Assembly: GCF_019049255.1 (NCBI RefSeq)
Contig: NZ_JAGMUJ010000003.1
Coordinates: 62,001-126,000 of the forward strand
Origin: Streptomyces sp. AC558_RSS880
GTDB lineage: Bacteria > Actinomycetota > Actinomycetes > Streptomycetales > Streptomycetaceae
Reading direction: 5' to 3'
DNA: 64,000 nucleotides
Shown here: positions 51,294 to 59,745 of the stretch, one piece after another
Numbering within the stretch: the stretch's first letter is position 1
How the letters are laid out: the number at the start of each line of letters is the position of its first letter
Made by a program: the position numbers and the translations under genes
The notes under the pieces: model-generated
The model's input: only the letters and a program-made list of their open reading frames with translations
Databases searched by the model: none
Told to the model about the DNA's origin: nothing

Positions 51294-53227
51294 TTGGACA
51301 TCACCGGAACCCGCTCCTGTTCTGCTTCCGCCGGGACGATCTCACGCACGTTGTGCTTGGGCAGCGGCGCCTTGTCCAGGTAGGGGTGGGTGCCGAGCGT
51401 GCCGCGCCTGCGGCGTCCGCGCCGGCCCAGGGCCGCGGAGAACAGGATGAGCAGCAGGATGCCCGTCCACAAGAGGGTCATCGGGCTGGCGTAGTGCCGG
51501 AACTGCACCCAGAACGAGCTGGTGTCGTACCAGGCGAAGGTCTGGTTCTCCTTGACGGTGAGGTCACCGTGGGCGCGGGTGGTGTCGAGGGCGCTGGGGC
51601 CGACACCGGCGATCACGTTGTACGAGACCGTGGAGCCGTCGATGCCGCCGACCAGGGAGATGCCGTGGTTGCCGGCGTCCTCGACGGTGTTGCCCCGCAC
51701 CTCGGCGACCGAGTCGCGGACGTAGACGGCGGTGTCGGCCTTCTCGACGATGTTGCCGGTGACCTTGGCGCCCGTCACGCCGTCGCGCACCGAGATGCCC
51801 TGCCGGGACTGGCCGATCAGGCGGTTGCCGGTGACGGCGACCCGGTCGGCGTCCTTGCGGACCACGATGCCCATGTCGCCGCCGTCCACGGTGTTGTCCT
51901 GCACGCCGACGTCCGTGCCGCCGACGACCTCGATGCCGTAGTGGCCGTTGTCCTCGGCGGTGCTGCTGGAGACGGAGTTGGAGCCGTAGCTGCTGACGGA
52001 CTGGCCGGAGGCGGAGGGGCCGTGGGCCAGCGGCTGGCCGCTGATGGTGAAGCCGTTGCCGCCGTTGCCCAGCGACGTGGAACCGGTCACCCGGACCTGC
52101 TGGGTGGCACGCGCCATCACGAAGCCGTCGCCGCCGTTCTCCCGCGACGTGGTCTTCTCCACGATCGCGTTGACCACGAAGCGGTGCAGTACGAGGCCGT
52201 CCTGCCGGCTCTTCTCGATGGTGGTGGACTCGACGGTGACCCCGGTGGCTCCGGAGGCGAACAGCCCGTACACGTTGCCGGAGACGGTGGAGTGGCTGAT
52301 GTCCGCCGACACGTACGACAGTTGCGGGGTGGAGAAGCGGCTGTCCGGGGTGGTCAGTTCGCCCGACGGGCCGGTCAGCACGCCGCTGCTGCTGAGCCGG
52401 CCGTCGTCCTCGTCGGTGACGGCGTCCGGGCCGCTGAGGCTGCCGGTGTTGGGCCGGTCGGTCCCGGTGAGGCTGAGCCCTCCGGTGCGTCCGCTCCAGA
52501 AGCCCAGGTCGGAGACGTCGGCGTAACCCATGGAGAACTGGCCGCCGATGGCGCGGATGTAGGCGCGCCCGTCCCGGACGTCGGTGTCCGGCTCGTCCTT
52601 CTGGGGGTCCCAGCTGCTGATCCTGACGTGCGCCTGCGCGGCGCCGTCGATCGTGATCCGGCCGCCGAAGGAGACGATGGAGACGAAGCCCTGGCGGTTG
52701 CTGGCCAGGCGCAGGTCCAGTCCGCCGGGGTTGGCCAGCCGCAGCTTGGCCCCGGAGTTCAGGTAGATGTTCTCCGTCAGCAGGTACGACCCGTCCGACT
52801 TCCGCACGAAGGTCTGCGGCGCGAGCTCCAGGAGGTCGGCGACGGTGTACGGCTTGCTGCGCCGGGTCAGTACGAGGGTGTAGCCGCCGGCGGTCTCGGT
52901 CCGGTACGGCTTCGTGTACCGCGGGTCCTTCAGCGGGGCGACCGCGGCCACCGCGCGGACCTGGTCGAGCCGGTGGTCCTCGGCGGTGACCAGTGCCGCC
53001 TGGGTCTCGGCCTCCTCGGCGGTGAACTGCTGTCCGGCCGGATCGTCCTCGCCGGCGGCCGAGGCGGGGGCGGCCGGGGTGAGCAGGAGCGCGGCCGCCA
53101 CGGGCAGGGCGGCGGCGGCACGCAGGACCGGGCCGAGGTACCGGGCGCGCACCGGACCGTTCGGCCGGTTCAGCCGGTTCAGCCGGTTCGGGTGGTTCGG
53201 ACGGTTCAGGTGGTTCAAGCGGTTCAT
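51290..53227 (-). CDS. Secreted NosD-like parallel beta-helix protein with C-terminal anchor
   Basis: A 645-residue protein whose ATG overlaps the GT2 stop. After an unusual Asn/Arg/Leu repeat leader (NRLNHLNRPNHPNR) there is a signal peptide ending PASA. Between residues ~270 and 580 are many beta-helix rungs: STVSGNVYGLFASGATGVTVE, NGHYGIEVVGGTDVGVQDNTV, NRLIGQSRQGISVRDGV, GNTVEDAGNHGISLVGG. This CASH/NosD pattern is shared with mannuronan C5-epimerases such as AlgG. A C-terminal membrane span (MTLLWTGILLLILFSAALGRRGRRRR) anchors it. It probably modifies or guides the polymer made by the GT2. Confidence 0.85.
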   Translation of the reverse strand: MNRLNHLNRPNHPNRLNRLNRPNGPVRARYLGPVLRAAAALPVAAALLLTPAAPASAAGEDDPAGQQFTAEEAETQAALVTAEDHRLDQVRAVAAVAPLKDPRYTKPYRTETAGGYTLVLTRRSKPYTVADLLELAPQTFVRKSDGSYLLTENIYLNSGAKLRLANPGGLDLRLASNRQGFVSIVSFGGRITIDGAAQAHVRISSWDPQKDEPDTDVRDGRAYIRAIGGQFSMGYADVSDLGFWSGRTGGLSLTGTDRPNTGSLSGPDAVTDEDDGRLSSSGVLTGPSGELTTPDSRFSTPQLSYVSADISHSTVSGNVYGLFASGATGVTVESTTIEKSRQDGLVLHRFVVNAIVEKTTSRENGGDGFVMARATQQVRVTGSTSLGNGGNGFTISGQPLAHGPSASGQSVSSYGSNSVSSSTAEDNGHYGIEVVGGTDVGVQDNTVDGGDMGIVVRKDADRVAVTGNRLIGQSRQGISVRDGVTGAKVTGNIVEKADTAVYVRDSVAEVRGNTVEDAGNHGISLVGGIDGSTVSYNVIAGVGPSALDTTRAHGDLTVKENQTFAWYDTSSFWVQFRHYASPMTLLWTGILLLILFSAALGRRGRRRRGTLGTHPYLDKAPLPKHNVREIVPAEAEQERVPVMSK

Positions 53228-54516
53228 GAAGAGACGGCCCCCAGACCGGACGTGGCCGCAGCCGGCGTGGTGCCGGCGAGCGACGCGGAGTCCTGGCCCT
53301 CGCCGCCGATGGTGCTGCTGCTGCGGGTGAGCCAGCCCTGCTTGTTCATGGTGACGAAGGCGTACAGCTTGATCGGAAGCGAGATCATGACGACCACGAC
53401 CGCGAGCAGCGGCAGCAGGAGCACCTCCTGCGGGTGCCTGCGCAGGTGCGAGTAACCGCGGATGCCGCGTCCGGCGAGCAGCCAGATCAGCACCAGCGCG
53501 ACCCCCCGTCCCGTCAGTTCCAGGCGGCTGAGCAGGAGGTAGCCGAGGGCCATGCCCATCGTGACGGGGGTGAGCAGGATCTGCAGCACGGTGATCTTGG
53601 TGACCAGCGGCACGCGCCACAGCCAGCCCTTGTACAGGGCGGTCAGGTAGCAGCGGTAGGAGTTGCGGCTCCAGCGCACGCGCTGCTTGACGAAGGCCCG
53701 GAAGGAGGAGGGGAACATCGACACCGCGCGGGCGGAGGACTGGTGGACCGTCTTGTAGCCGGAGGCCAGCACCAGCCAGGTCAGCCGGCCGTCGTCGCCC
53801 GCGACGCACCGGCGGCCGAGGAAGAACTCGTCCTCGAGGTTGGTCAGCACGGGGGTGATCGCCGCTCGCCGGTAGGCCGCCGTGCGGCCGGAGAGGCAGG
53901 CGACGGCGCCGGCACGGCCCATGGCCGGGACGTAGTCGTAGTAGCGGAGGTTGACCAGCCAGTCGGCGATGCGCCGCCAGACGCTGGAGCGGCGCTGGTA
54001 GACGTTCTGCTGGGTGCCGACGCCGCCGACCTCGGGGTCGGCGAAGGGCATCTGCACCGCGTCGAGCAGCCCCGCCTCCCAGCGGGTGTCGGAGTCGACC
54101 AGGACGACCACTTCACCGGTCGCCGCCCGGATGCCCACGCCCAGCGCCGAGCGCTTGCCGCGGTGCTCGAAGGCCAGCACCCGGACCCGCGGGTCGGTCA
54201 CCAGCGAGAGCCGGCGGATGACCTCGTGGTCCTCCACGTCCGGGACGATGATCACCTCCGTGGGATCCTGCGCCAGCCAGGTGTCCAGACAGTCCAGGAG
54301 GATGTCCGGGTCCTCCCGGTAGGCGGGCACCACGACCGAGGTGGTGGTGCGGTAGTCGTTCACCACGGGCCTGGCGAACCGGGACAGCACCGCCCGGTAC
54401 AGCCACAGTCCCCACACGAAGAGGCCGGCGATGCCCAGTGGCATGACGTCCCGCCAGGACGACTCACCGACGGCTTGCACCAGCCATGACCAGACAGCGT
54501 CGAAGAAGCTCGACAT
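53224..54516 (-). CDS. Processive family-2 glycosyltransferase (hyaluronan/cellulose synthase-like)
   Basis: A 430-residue membrane GT2. N-terminal membrane segment VMPLGIAGLFVWGLWLYRAVL, then the catalytic domain: SVVVPAYREDPDILLDCLDTWL, DxD-type LVDSDTRWE, NLEDEFFLG with the catalytic-base Asp region, and the processive QRVRW motif (FVKQRVRWSRNSYR). Several C-terminal spans follow. QxxRW marks enzymes that elongate and export a chain, as in hyaluronan, cellulose, PNAG and alginate (Alg8) synthases. It is the first gene of the operon, preceded by a G-rich ribosome-binding site. The polymer is unknown. Confidence 0.92.
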   Translation of the reverse strand: MSSFFDAVWSWLVQAVGESSWRDVMPLGIAGLFVWGLWLYRAVLSRFARPVVNDYRTTTSVVVPAYREDPDILLDCLDTWLAQDPTEVIIVPDVEDHEVIRRLSLVTDPRVRVLAFEHRGKRSALGVGIRAATGEVVVLVDSDTRWEAGLLDAVQMPFADPEVGGVGTQQNVYQRRSSVWRRIADWLVNLRYYDYVPAMGRAGAVACLSGRTAAYRRAAITPVLTNLEDEFFLGRRCVAGDDGRLTWLVLASGYKTVHQSSARAVSMFPSSFRAFVKQRVRWSRNSYRCYLTALYKGWLWRVPLVTKITVLQILLTPVTMGMALGYLLLSRLELTGRGVALVLIWLLAGRGIRGYSHLRRHPQEVLLLPLLAVVVVMISLPIKLYAFVTMNKQGWLTRSSSTIGGEGQDSASLAGTTPAAATSGLGAVSS

Positions 54517-55356
54517 CAGGAGGCCCCCCACCCGATAAGCAACCGGAACCAGCCGACGCGCGTCGTAAGCGGCGTCAGGCTGGAAGGAATCTAAGGCATC
54601 GAACACGATTCCTTCACATTCGATGCAGAAACTTCACCTGATGTGCTACGCCCCTCCAGACACAAGAGGCTCCCCAGGGCCGGAACCGCGGGTGCGGCGG
54701 CCGGACGCCACGGTCATGCACGGCGGATGCCACACCGCCACACCACCCCTGTGCAGCGTGAGCCGCACGCAGATCTTCACGATCTCTCCTCACCTGAGGA
54801 GCTTTAGGATTCAACAAGACTCGGCCGCCGCGCGGAACCCCTCGTTGCCCTTTCGAGACCTGTGCGCCGTCCACGCCGGCTCGCGCCCGGCCGGTGGGGA
54901 GTGAGCATGCGCCTCGCGCCGCCCGACTCCGCGGTGTCGTCGCGGCGCCCGCGATCCCGGCCGTCGTGCCGACGCGGCGGATGTGACCTTCATCGCGGCA
55001 GTGGGGGTTCGGCGCGTTCACCGTGGGGCGGTCCGCCGACGCCGGTGGCGGCGGCACATCCGCCGTCGCCGGAGGTCACAGCGGTGCGGACGGAAGCGCG
55101 CGACAGGAAGCCGCGCTCCACGGAGAGCAATATCTGTGTCCGTGACATGAGAAATAGGTGCGGGGTGCGGCACGTATTCCCCGACCGTCGACCGGAGCGA
55201 AATTACCGACCCCGCAGGGCTGATCCCACCGTGCTACTGTCGCTACCAGTTGCAGGTGTGGTTGCCAGAAGGTTCATTTCCGACGGGTTAATCATCACGG
55301 CGACACGGAATTCACACAAAGTGAATTCTCGATACCGCCTCCGAAGGAGAAATGAC
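54517..55356. other. Intergenic region between GT2 operon and cold-shock gene
   Basis: About 840 bases holding the promoters of the divergent GT2 operon and cold-shock gene. Small open frames are not convincing. The part at 55230-55356 is A+T-richer and likely transcribed as the cold-shock leader. Confidence 0.5.
55308..55328 (+). promoter_or_regulatory. Perfect hairpin in the cold-shock leader
   Basis: GAATTCAC and GTGAATTC form a perfect eight-base stem around ACAAA, ending 28 bases before the start codon and close to the GAAGGAG ribosome-binding site. It is a candidate temperature-responsive structure. Inference from sequence only. Confidence 0.6.
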
Positions 55357-55560
55357 ATGGCTACTGGCACCGTGAAGTGGTTCAACGCGGAAAAGGGCTT
55401 CGGCTTCATCGAGCAGGACGGCGGCGGCCCCGACGTCTTCGCCCACTACTCGAACATCGCCGCCCAGGGCTTCCGTGAGCTGCAGGAAGGCCAGAAGGTG
55501 TCGTTCGACATCGCGCAGGGCCAGAAGGGCCCGACGGCCGAGAACATCGTTTCCGCCTGA
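55357..55560 (+). CDS. CspA-family cold-shock protein
   Basis: A 67-residue protein with the RNP1-like KGFGFI and RNP2-like DVFAHYS motifs of the cold-shock OB fold: [18 protein letters not shown] at the N-terminus and [15 protein letters not shown] near the C-terminus. It binds single-stranded nucleic acid and acts as an RNA chaperone. GAAGGAG precedes the ATG. A DEAD-box helicase gene lies next to it in the same direction, the common cold-shock pairing. Confidence 0.97.
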   Translation: MATGTVKWFNAEKGFGFIEQDGGGPDVFAHYSNIAAQGFRELQEGQKVSFDIAQGQKGPTAENIVSA

Positions 55561-55588
55561 CACCGGCGGCGACACATACTTCGCAGCT

Positions 55589-55617
55589 GGGGCCCGCACC
55601 TCTGGGGTGCGGGCCCC
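55589..55617 (+). terminator. Strong terminator after the cold-shock gene
   Basis: GGGGCCCGCACC and GGTGCGGGCCCC form a perfect 12-base stem with a five-base loop, 28 bases after the stop. Confidence 0.85.
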
Positions 55618-55792
55618 GGCTCGCTGTATTTCAGGGCGCGCGACGGAAAGGCTCCACCACTTCACCGACCGGTGACGCTTTCCCCGCCGGTCCGACGCCG
55701 CCCCCATCGAATCCGGCTCGTCTCGAGATTCTCTGCGCCGCTCATGTGCTGCGGGAATTCCTTGGTACGCGCCCCATCAAGGAAGGTTCCGC

Positions 55793-57343
55793 ATGAAGCG
55801 TGCCCGCACGTCCCGCCCCCATGACCGTTCCGGAGGAGACTCCGGCACGCCTCGCTCCGGCGCCACTCGCGCCGGCGCCCCGCGCTCCGGTGGCCCGCGC
55901 TCCGGTGGCCCGCGCCGTTCCAAGGGCCAGGGAAACCGACAGGCCGGACGGCCCGTACAGGGCGAGTTCACGCCGCCGAAGACGATCACGCCCGCGCTGC
56001 CCGCCGTCGAGTCGTTCGCCGAGCTCGACCTGCCCGCCCGGTTGTCGGACACGCTCGGCCGCGAAGGCGTGACCGTGCCGTTCCCGATCCAGGCGGCGAC
56101 GCTGCCGAACTCCCTGGCCGGTCGTGACGTACTCGGCCGTGGCCGCACGGGCTCGGGCAAGACCCTCGCCTTCGGTCTCGCGGTACTGGCCCGTACGGCG
56201 GGGCAGCGGGCCGAGCCGCGGCGGCCGCTCGCCCTCGTCCTCGTCCCCACCCGCGAGCTCGCCCAGCAGGTCACCGACGCGCTCACCCCGTACGCCCGCT
56301 CCGTGGGCCTGCGGCCGGTCACCGTCGTCGGCGGGATGTCCATCGGCAGGCAGGCCGGTGCGCTGCGCGCCGGGGCCGAGGTGGTCGTCGCGACGCCCGG
56401 ACGGCTCAAGGACCTGATCGACCGGGGCGACTGCCTGCTGGACGACGTCGGCATCACGGTCCTCGACGAGGCCGACCAGATGACCGACATGGGCTTCATG
56501 CCCCAGGTCACCGCCCTGCTCGACCAGGTGCGCCCCGACGGGCAGCGGATGCTCTTCTCGGCCACCCTGGACCGCAACGTCGACCGGCTGGTGCGGAACT
56601 ACCTGCACGACCCCGTCGTCCACTCGGTCGATCCCTCCGCCGGCGCGGTCACCACGATGGAGCACCACATACTCCACGTGCACGACACCGACAAACACCG
56701 GACGACCACCGAGATCGCGGCCCGGGACGGCCGGGTGATCATGTTCCTCGACACCAAGCACGCGGTGAACCGGCTGACCAAGCACCTCCTGAGCAGCGGT
56801 GTCCGCGCCGCCGCCCTGCACGGCGGCAAGACCCAGCCGCAGCGCACGCGGACCCTGGCCCAGTTCAAGAGCGGGGACGTGACGGTGCTGGTGGCGACCA
56901 ACGTCGCGGCGCGCGGCATCCACGTCGACAACCTCGACCTGGTCGTCAACGTGGATCCGCCCACCGACCACAAGGACTACCTGCACCGCGGCGGCCGTAC
57001 GGCCCGCGCCGGGGAGTCCGGCAGCGTCGTCACCCTGGTGACCCCCGACCAGCGCCGCGACGTGAGCCGGCTGATGGCTTCGGCGGGCATCACCCCCCGG
57101 GTCACCCAGGTCCGGTCGGGCGAGGCGGAGCTGAGCCGCATCACGGGCGCCCAGGCCCCCTCCGGCATCCCGGTCGTCATCGCCGTGCCGGCGGTGGAGC
57201 GTCCCGGTGGCGCGTCCTCCCCCTCCCGCAGCCGTCGGGGCCGCCGGGGCCGCGCCGGCCAGGGCCGGCCCGCCGGTGAAGGGGGCCGCAGGACACAGCA
57301 GCGGTCCGGTACCGCCGGGAACACCGCCTCCCGGAAGGTGTGA
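55793..57343 (+). CDS. DEAD-box RNA helicase
   Basis: A 516-residue helicase. Motifs in order: Q-motif PFPIQAATLP, I GRTGSGKT, Ia PTRELA, Ib TPGRL, II LDEADQM, III SAT, IV VIMFLDTK, V ATNVAARGIHVDNLD and VI HRGGRTARAG. Both ends are basic and low-complexity (residues 1-55 rich in Arg/Gly/Ser repeats and a C-terminal RRGRRGRAGQG tail), usual for RNA-binding extensions. AAGGAAGG precedes the ATG. It follows the cold-shock gene with its own terminator between them, so it is probably separately transcribed but co-regulated. Confidence 0.95.
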   Translation: MKRARTSRPHDRSGGDSGTPRSGATRAGAPRSGGPRSGGPRRSKGQGNRQAGRPVQGEFTPPKTITPALPAVESFAELDLPARLSDTLGREGVTVPFPIQAATLPNSLAGRDVLGRGRTGSGKTLAFGLAVLARTAGQRAEPRRPLALVLVPTRELAQQVTDALTPYARSVGLRPVTVVGGMSIGRQAGALRAGAEVVVATPGRLKDLIDRGDCLLDDVGITVLDEADQMTDMGFMPQVTALLDQVRPDGQRMLFSATLDRNVDRLVRNYLHDPVVHSVDPSAGAVTTMEHHILHVHDTDKHRTTTEIAARDGRVIMFLDTKHAVNRLTKHLLSSGVRAAALHGGKTQPQRTRTLAQFKSGDVTVLVATNVAARGIHVDNLDLVVNVDPPTDHKDYLHRGGRTARAGESGSVVTLVTPDQRRDVSRLMASAGITPRVTQVRSGEAELSRITGAQAPSGIPVVIAVPAVERPGGASSPSRSRRGRRGRAGQGRPAGEGGRRTQQRSGTAGNTASRKV

Positions 57344-57374
57344 GGACAGGCGGAAGACCGCCGCCGAGAGACAC

Positions 57375-57408
57375 GAGGGCCCTGCCGACGCGCGTCGGCA
57401 GGGCCCTC
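57375..57408 (+). terminator. Perfect hairpin after the DEAD-box gene
   Basis: A perfect 16-base stem beginning GAGGGCCCTGCCGACG pairs around a CG loop, 31 bases after the stop. The whole 34-base block is its own reverse complement. Confidence 0.85.
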
Positions 57409-57833
57409 GTCGTCGTGCCGCCGTCTCACCGTCCGCGACGACGCGCTCCCCCGCTGTCACGGACCGCAGGGTATCTACGGCACCCGCGCGCCGAAATCTA
57501 CTTTTGCCAGAGTAGACATTGCGGCGCAGTGCGGTTAGTCTTCTTCTTGTTGACAAGGTCGAGCAAGACCCGGCAGACACGAACTGGCGGGTGGCAGTAC
57601 CGCAGTACCTCTTCACCCAGTGGTTGGTTCAAAGGAAAGGACGGAGGAGCAGACGCCATCAGGATCGCCCGGCACCGAGAGATTTTCGGTTCGGGTACCG
57701 CAGGACCCCGGAACGGATGGTGGTCTTTGGTCACGCAACCGCGATCCCCGCACCCCCGCCCCCACCGGGCCGGGTAGCGAAAACAGAAGGTCGGCACAGC
57801 ATGAGGGCCGACCGATGGTGTTGAATTTCCTTC

Positions 57834-57865
57834 GGGGCCCTGGTGCCGTACGGCACCAGGGCCCC
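57834..57865 (+). terminator. Perfect hairpin 25 bases before the MerR-like start
   Basis: A self-complementary 32-base block beginning GGGGCCCTGGTGCCG. It could terminate upstream transcription or, as part of the leader, control the MerR-like gene. Confidence 0.75.
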
Positions 57866-57871
57866 TCGACG

Positions 57872-57883
57872 CGTTGTACAACG
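57872..57883. promoter_or_regulatory. Palindrome CGTTGTACAACG before the MerR-like gene
   Basis: A perfect 12-base palindrome between the hairpin and the ribosome-binding site. Its position suits an autoregulatory operator, but other functions are possible. Confidence 0.45.
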
Positions 57884-57890
57884 AGGTGAC

Positions 57891-58241
57891 ATGCCAGCAG
57901 ACACTCCACTCAGCGATCGTCTGGACGACGACGACTACCCCGCGTACACCATGGGCCGGGCCGCCGAAATGCTCGGCACCACCCCCGGCTTCCTCCGAGC
58001 CATCGGTGAGGCCCGTCTGATCACTCCGCTGCGCTCGGAGGGTGGACACCGCCGGTACTCCCGCTACCAGTTGCGGATCGCCGCCCGCGCCCGCGAGCTC
58101 GTCGACAGGGGAACCCCGATCGAGGCGGCTTGCCGCATCGTCATCCTCGAGGACCAGCTCGAGGAGGCCCAGCGCATCAACGCCGAGTACCGCCGTGCCG
58201 CGGGCGAGGCGTCCCACGGCACCGATGCCGGTTCGAGCTGA
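57891..58241 (+). CDS. MerR-family helix-turn-helix regulator (small)
   Basis: A 116-residue protein: the winged helix-turn-helix reads YTMGRAAEMLGTTPGFLRAIGEARLITPLRSEGGHRRYSRYQLRIAARAREL, a MerR DNA-binding domain with the HRRYS wing at about residues 54-58. A short coiled coil (IVILEDQLEEAQRINAEYRRAAGE) replaces the long MerR dimerisation helix, and no metal- or drug-binding domain follows. Single-domain MerR regulators such as BldC act in development. ACGAGGTGAC precedes the ATG. Target unknown. Confidence 0.88.
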   Translation: MPADTPLSDRLDDDDYPAYTMGRAAEMLGTTPGFLRAIGEARLITPLRSEGGHRRYSRYQLRIAARARELVDRGTPIEAACRIVILEDQLEEAQRINAEYRRAAGEASHGTDAGSS

Positions 58242-58739
58242 TCACGTGGGCGCGGACGGCCGGCCCGAGCACGGTGCTCCGCCACGAGCGGGCATCCGGG
58301 CGGGCGGCGTCCGGGCGGACCTCGTGGGTGAGCGCCGCCATGCCCGGGGGTCCCCTGCCCGGACGTGAGGCGCAAGCCGGAGGGGAGGCCGCCTCGTCGT
58401 CCCGGGTGCGGGCTCGGGACACGCGGTCCCGCCACTCCGAGTGGGCCCCTCGGGCCCGGCAGCGGTCCCCCGCCCGTTCCGGTGGGCACGGGCGACCGGG
58501 CGGACACGAAGGCGGAAGTCGGGCCGTGACGCATCGGCGCGTACTCCCGTGGCTGATTCGCATCCCTCAGCGGCGCGACCCCACTCCGCGAGCTGGGACG
58601 GGGTACTCACTGGTCAGGGCGATTCCCTCGGTGACAGTTCTGGTCCGGGGCCCGGCCCCCGAACCCGGTCCGGATCGGCGCGTGGCCGGTATGTGGCAGA
58701 CTCGCGAGCCCACAGCAAGCCGTTTCGGGGGAGACACGC
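58242..58739. other. Intergenic region before the Pro/Gln-rich membrane protein
   Basis: About 500 bases with no gene I can support. Several frames are open on both strands because of composition. The promoter of the following gene should lie near the right end. Confidence 0.45.
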
Positions 58740-59633
58740 ATGTATCCAGGGCAGCAGCCGGGGCAGTACCAGCCGCAGGCGCCGTATCCGCCGCAGAGCC
58801 CGCATCAGCCGCAGGCGCCGTACCCGCCGCAGGGCCCCTACCCTCAGCAGCCGTACCAGCCCTACCCGCCCCAGCAGGGCAACTGGCCCCCGCAGGGCAA
58901 CCAGCCCCCGCAGCCGATGCCGCACCAGCAGGTCGGGGACGCCCACATGGTGATCGATCCCGGTCTCACCATGAACCAGCGTGAGTTGGTCATCAAGATC
59001 CAGGCGAGCAGCAAGATGCTCGCCGTCGGCTATGTGCTGGGCATCCCGCTCACCTTCGGCGGACTGCATTACGGCATCACCGAGCAGCCCTCCGGATTCA
59101 TCGCCGCGCTCGTGGGCCTCGCCCTGCTGGCCGTCGGCGTCGCGGGGCTCCTGAAGTCGGCGGCCCTGCGCCGCCAGTTGCGGCAGATCACGCCGGACGC
59201 CTGGCGCTCCCCGGCTGCGCATCTGCCGGGTGCGCGCAAGGCCGCCACGCTGGCCGCCTACCTCAACGGCCTGCTCGTCGTGCTGTCCCTGGGTGCCGCC
59301 GGCTGGCTGCTCGTCATGGGTGCCGGGTGGGGCGCCTACGGCAACTCGTTCGGCTTCGGCGCCCTGCTCCTCGGCGTCTCCATCCCGGCCGCGCTCGGTC
59401 TGGCGGCGGCGAGCACCGTCCCGCAGCTGCTCCGGGTGATCCCGGCCGGTGCCAAGGTGGGCCGCTCCCTGTACTCCGTGATCATGGCGGTGGGCGCGCT
59501 GATGCTGGTCAACGGCGTCAAGAACGGCGAGCCCATGGGCCTCGCCGTCGGTGGCACCGTCACGGTGATCTGCCTGGGGGCCATGACCCTGCTGGGCCGG
59601 GCCGCCAAGCGGATGCGCGGCGAGATGCCCTGA
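58740..59633 (+). CDS. Membrane protein with Pro/Gln/Tyr-rich N-terminus
   Basis: A 297-residue protein. Residues 1-65 are repeats of PQ-P-YPPQ type, likely disordered and cytoplasmic. Five hydrophobic segments follow, including MLAVGYVLGIPLTFGGLHYGI, FIAALVGLALLAVGVAGLL and LNGLLVVLSLGAAGWLLVM. Pro/Gln/Tyr-rich heads on small multi-span proteins are common in Streptomyces and may bind partners or the septum. I know no specific function. The ATG follows GGGGGAG. Confidence 0.8.
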   Translation: MYPGQQPGQYQPQAPYPPQSPHQPQAPYPPQGPYPQQPYQPYPPQQGNWPPQGNQPPQPMPHQQVGDAHMVIDPGLTMNQRELVIKIQASSKMLAVGYVLGIPLTFGGLHYGITEQPSGFIAALVGLALLAVGVAGLLKSAALRRQLRQITPDAWRSPAAHLPGARKAATLAAYLNGLLVVLSLGAAGWLLVMGAGWGAYGNSFGFGALLLGVSIPAALGLAAASTVPQLLRVIPAGAKVGRSLYSVIMAVGALMLVNGVKNGEPMGLAVGGTVTVICLGAMTLLGRAAKRMRGEMP

Positions 59634-59650
59634 CCTCCGGAGCGACGCTC

Positions 59651-59693
59651 CGCAACGCCCGGCCCCTCTGTCACAGGGGGGCCGGGCGTTGCG
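59651..59693. terminator. Bidirectional terminator between convergent genes
   Basis: A 16-base perfect stem starting CGCAACGCCCGGCCCC pairs across an 11-base loop, between the membrane-protein gene and the convergent flavoprotein gene. Confidence 0.85.
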
Positions 59694-59745
59694 GGTTCTG
59701 CCCGCGGCGTTCGCGCCGTCCGGGCGCCCGTCCGGTGGGTGGAAG

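Larger units (their letters stand above)
57409..57890. other. Intergenic region upstream of the MerR-like gene
   Basis: About 480 bases. It contains a TTGACA element at about 57549-57554, a TCTACT/AGTAGA dyad at 57497-57516, a perfect 32-base hairpin and a 12-base palindrome (separate entries). A GGAAAGGACGGAGGAG run near 57638 looks like a ribosome-binding site, but no convincing coding frame follows. Confidence 0.5.

Noticed and set aside
57519..57824. A small gene between the DEAD-box and MerR-like genes
   Set aside because: A frame exists but composition is not coding-like, no start has a good ribosome-binding site in frame and the product has no recognisable feature.
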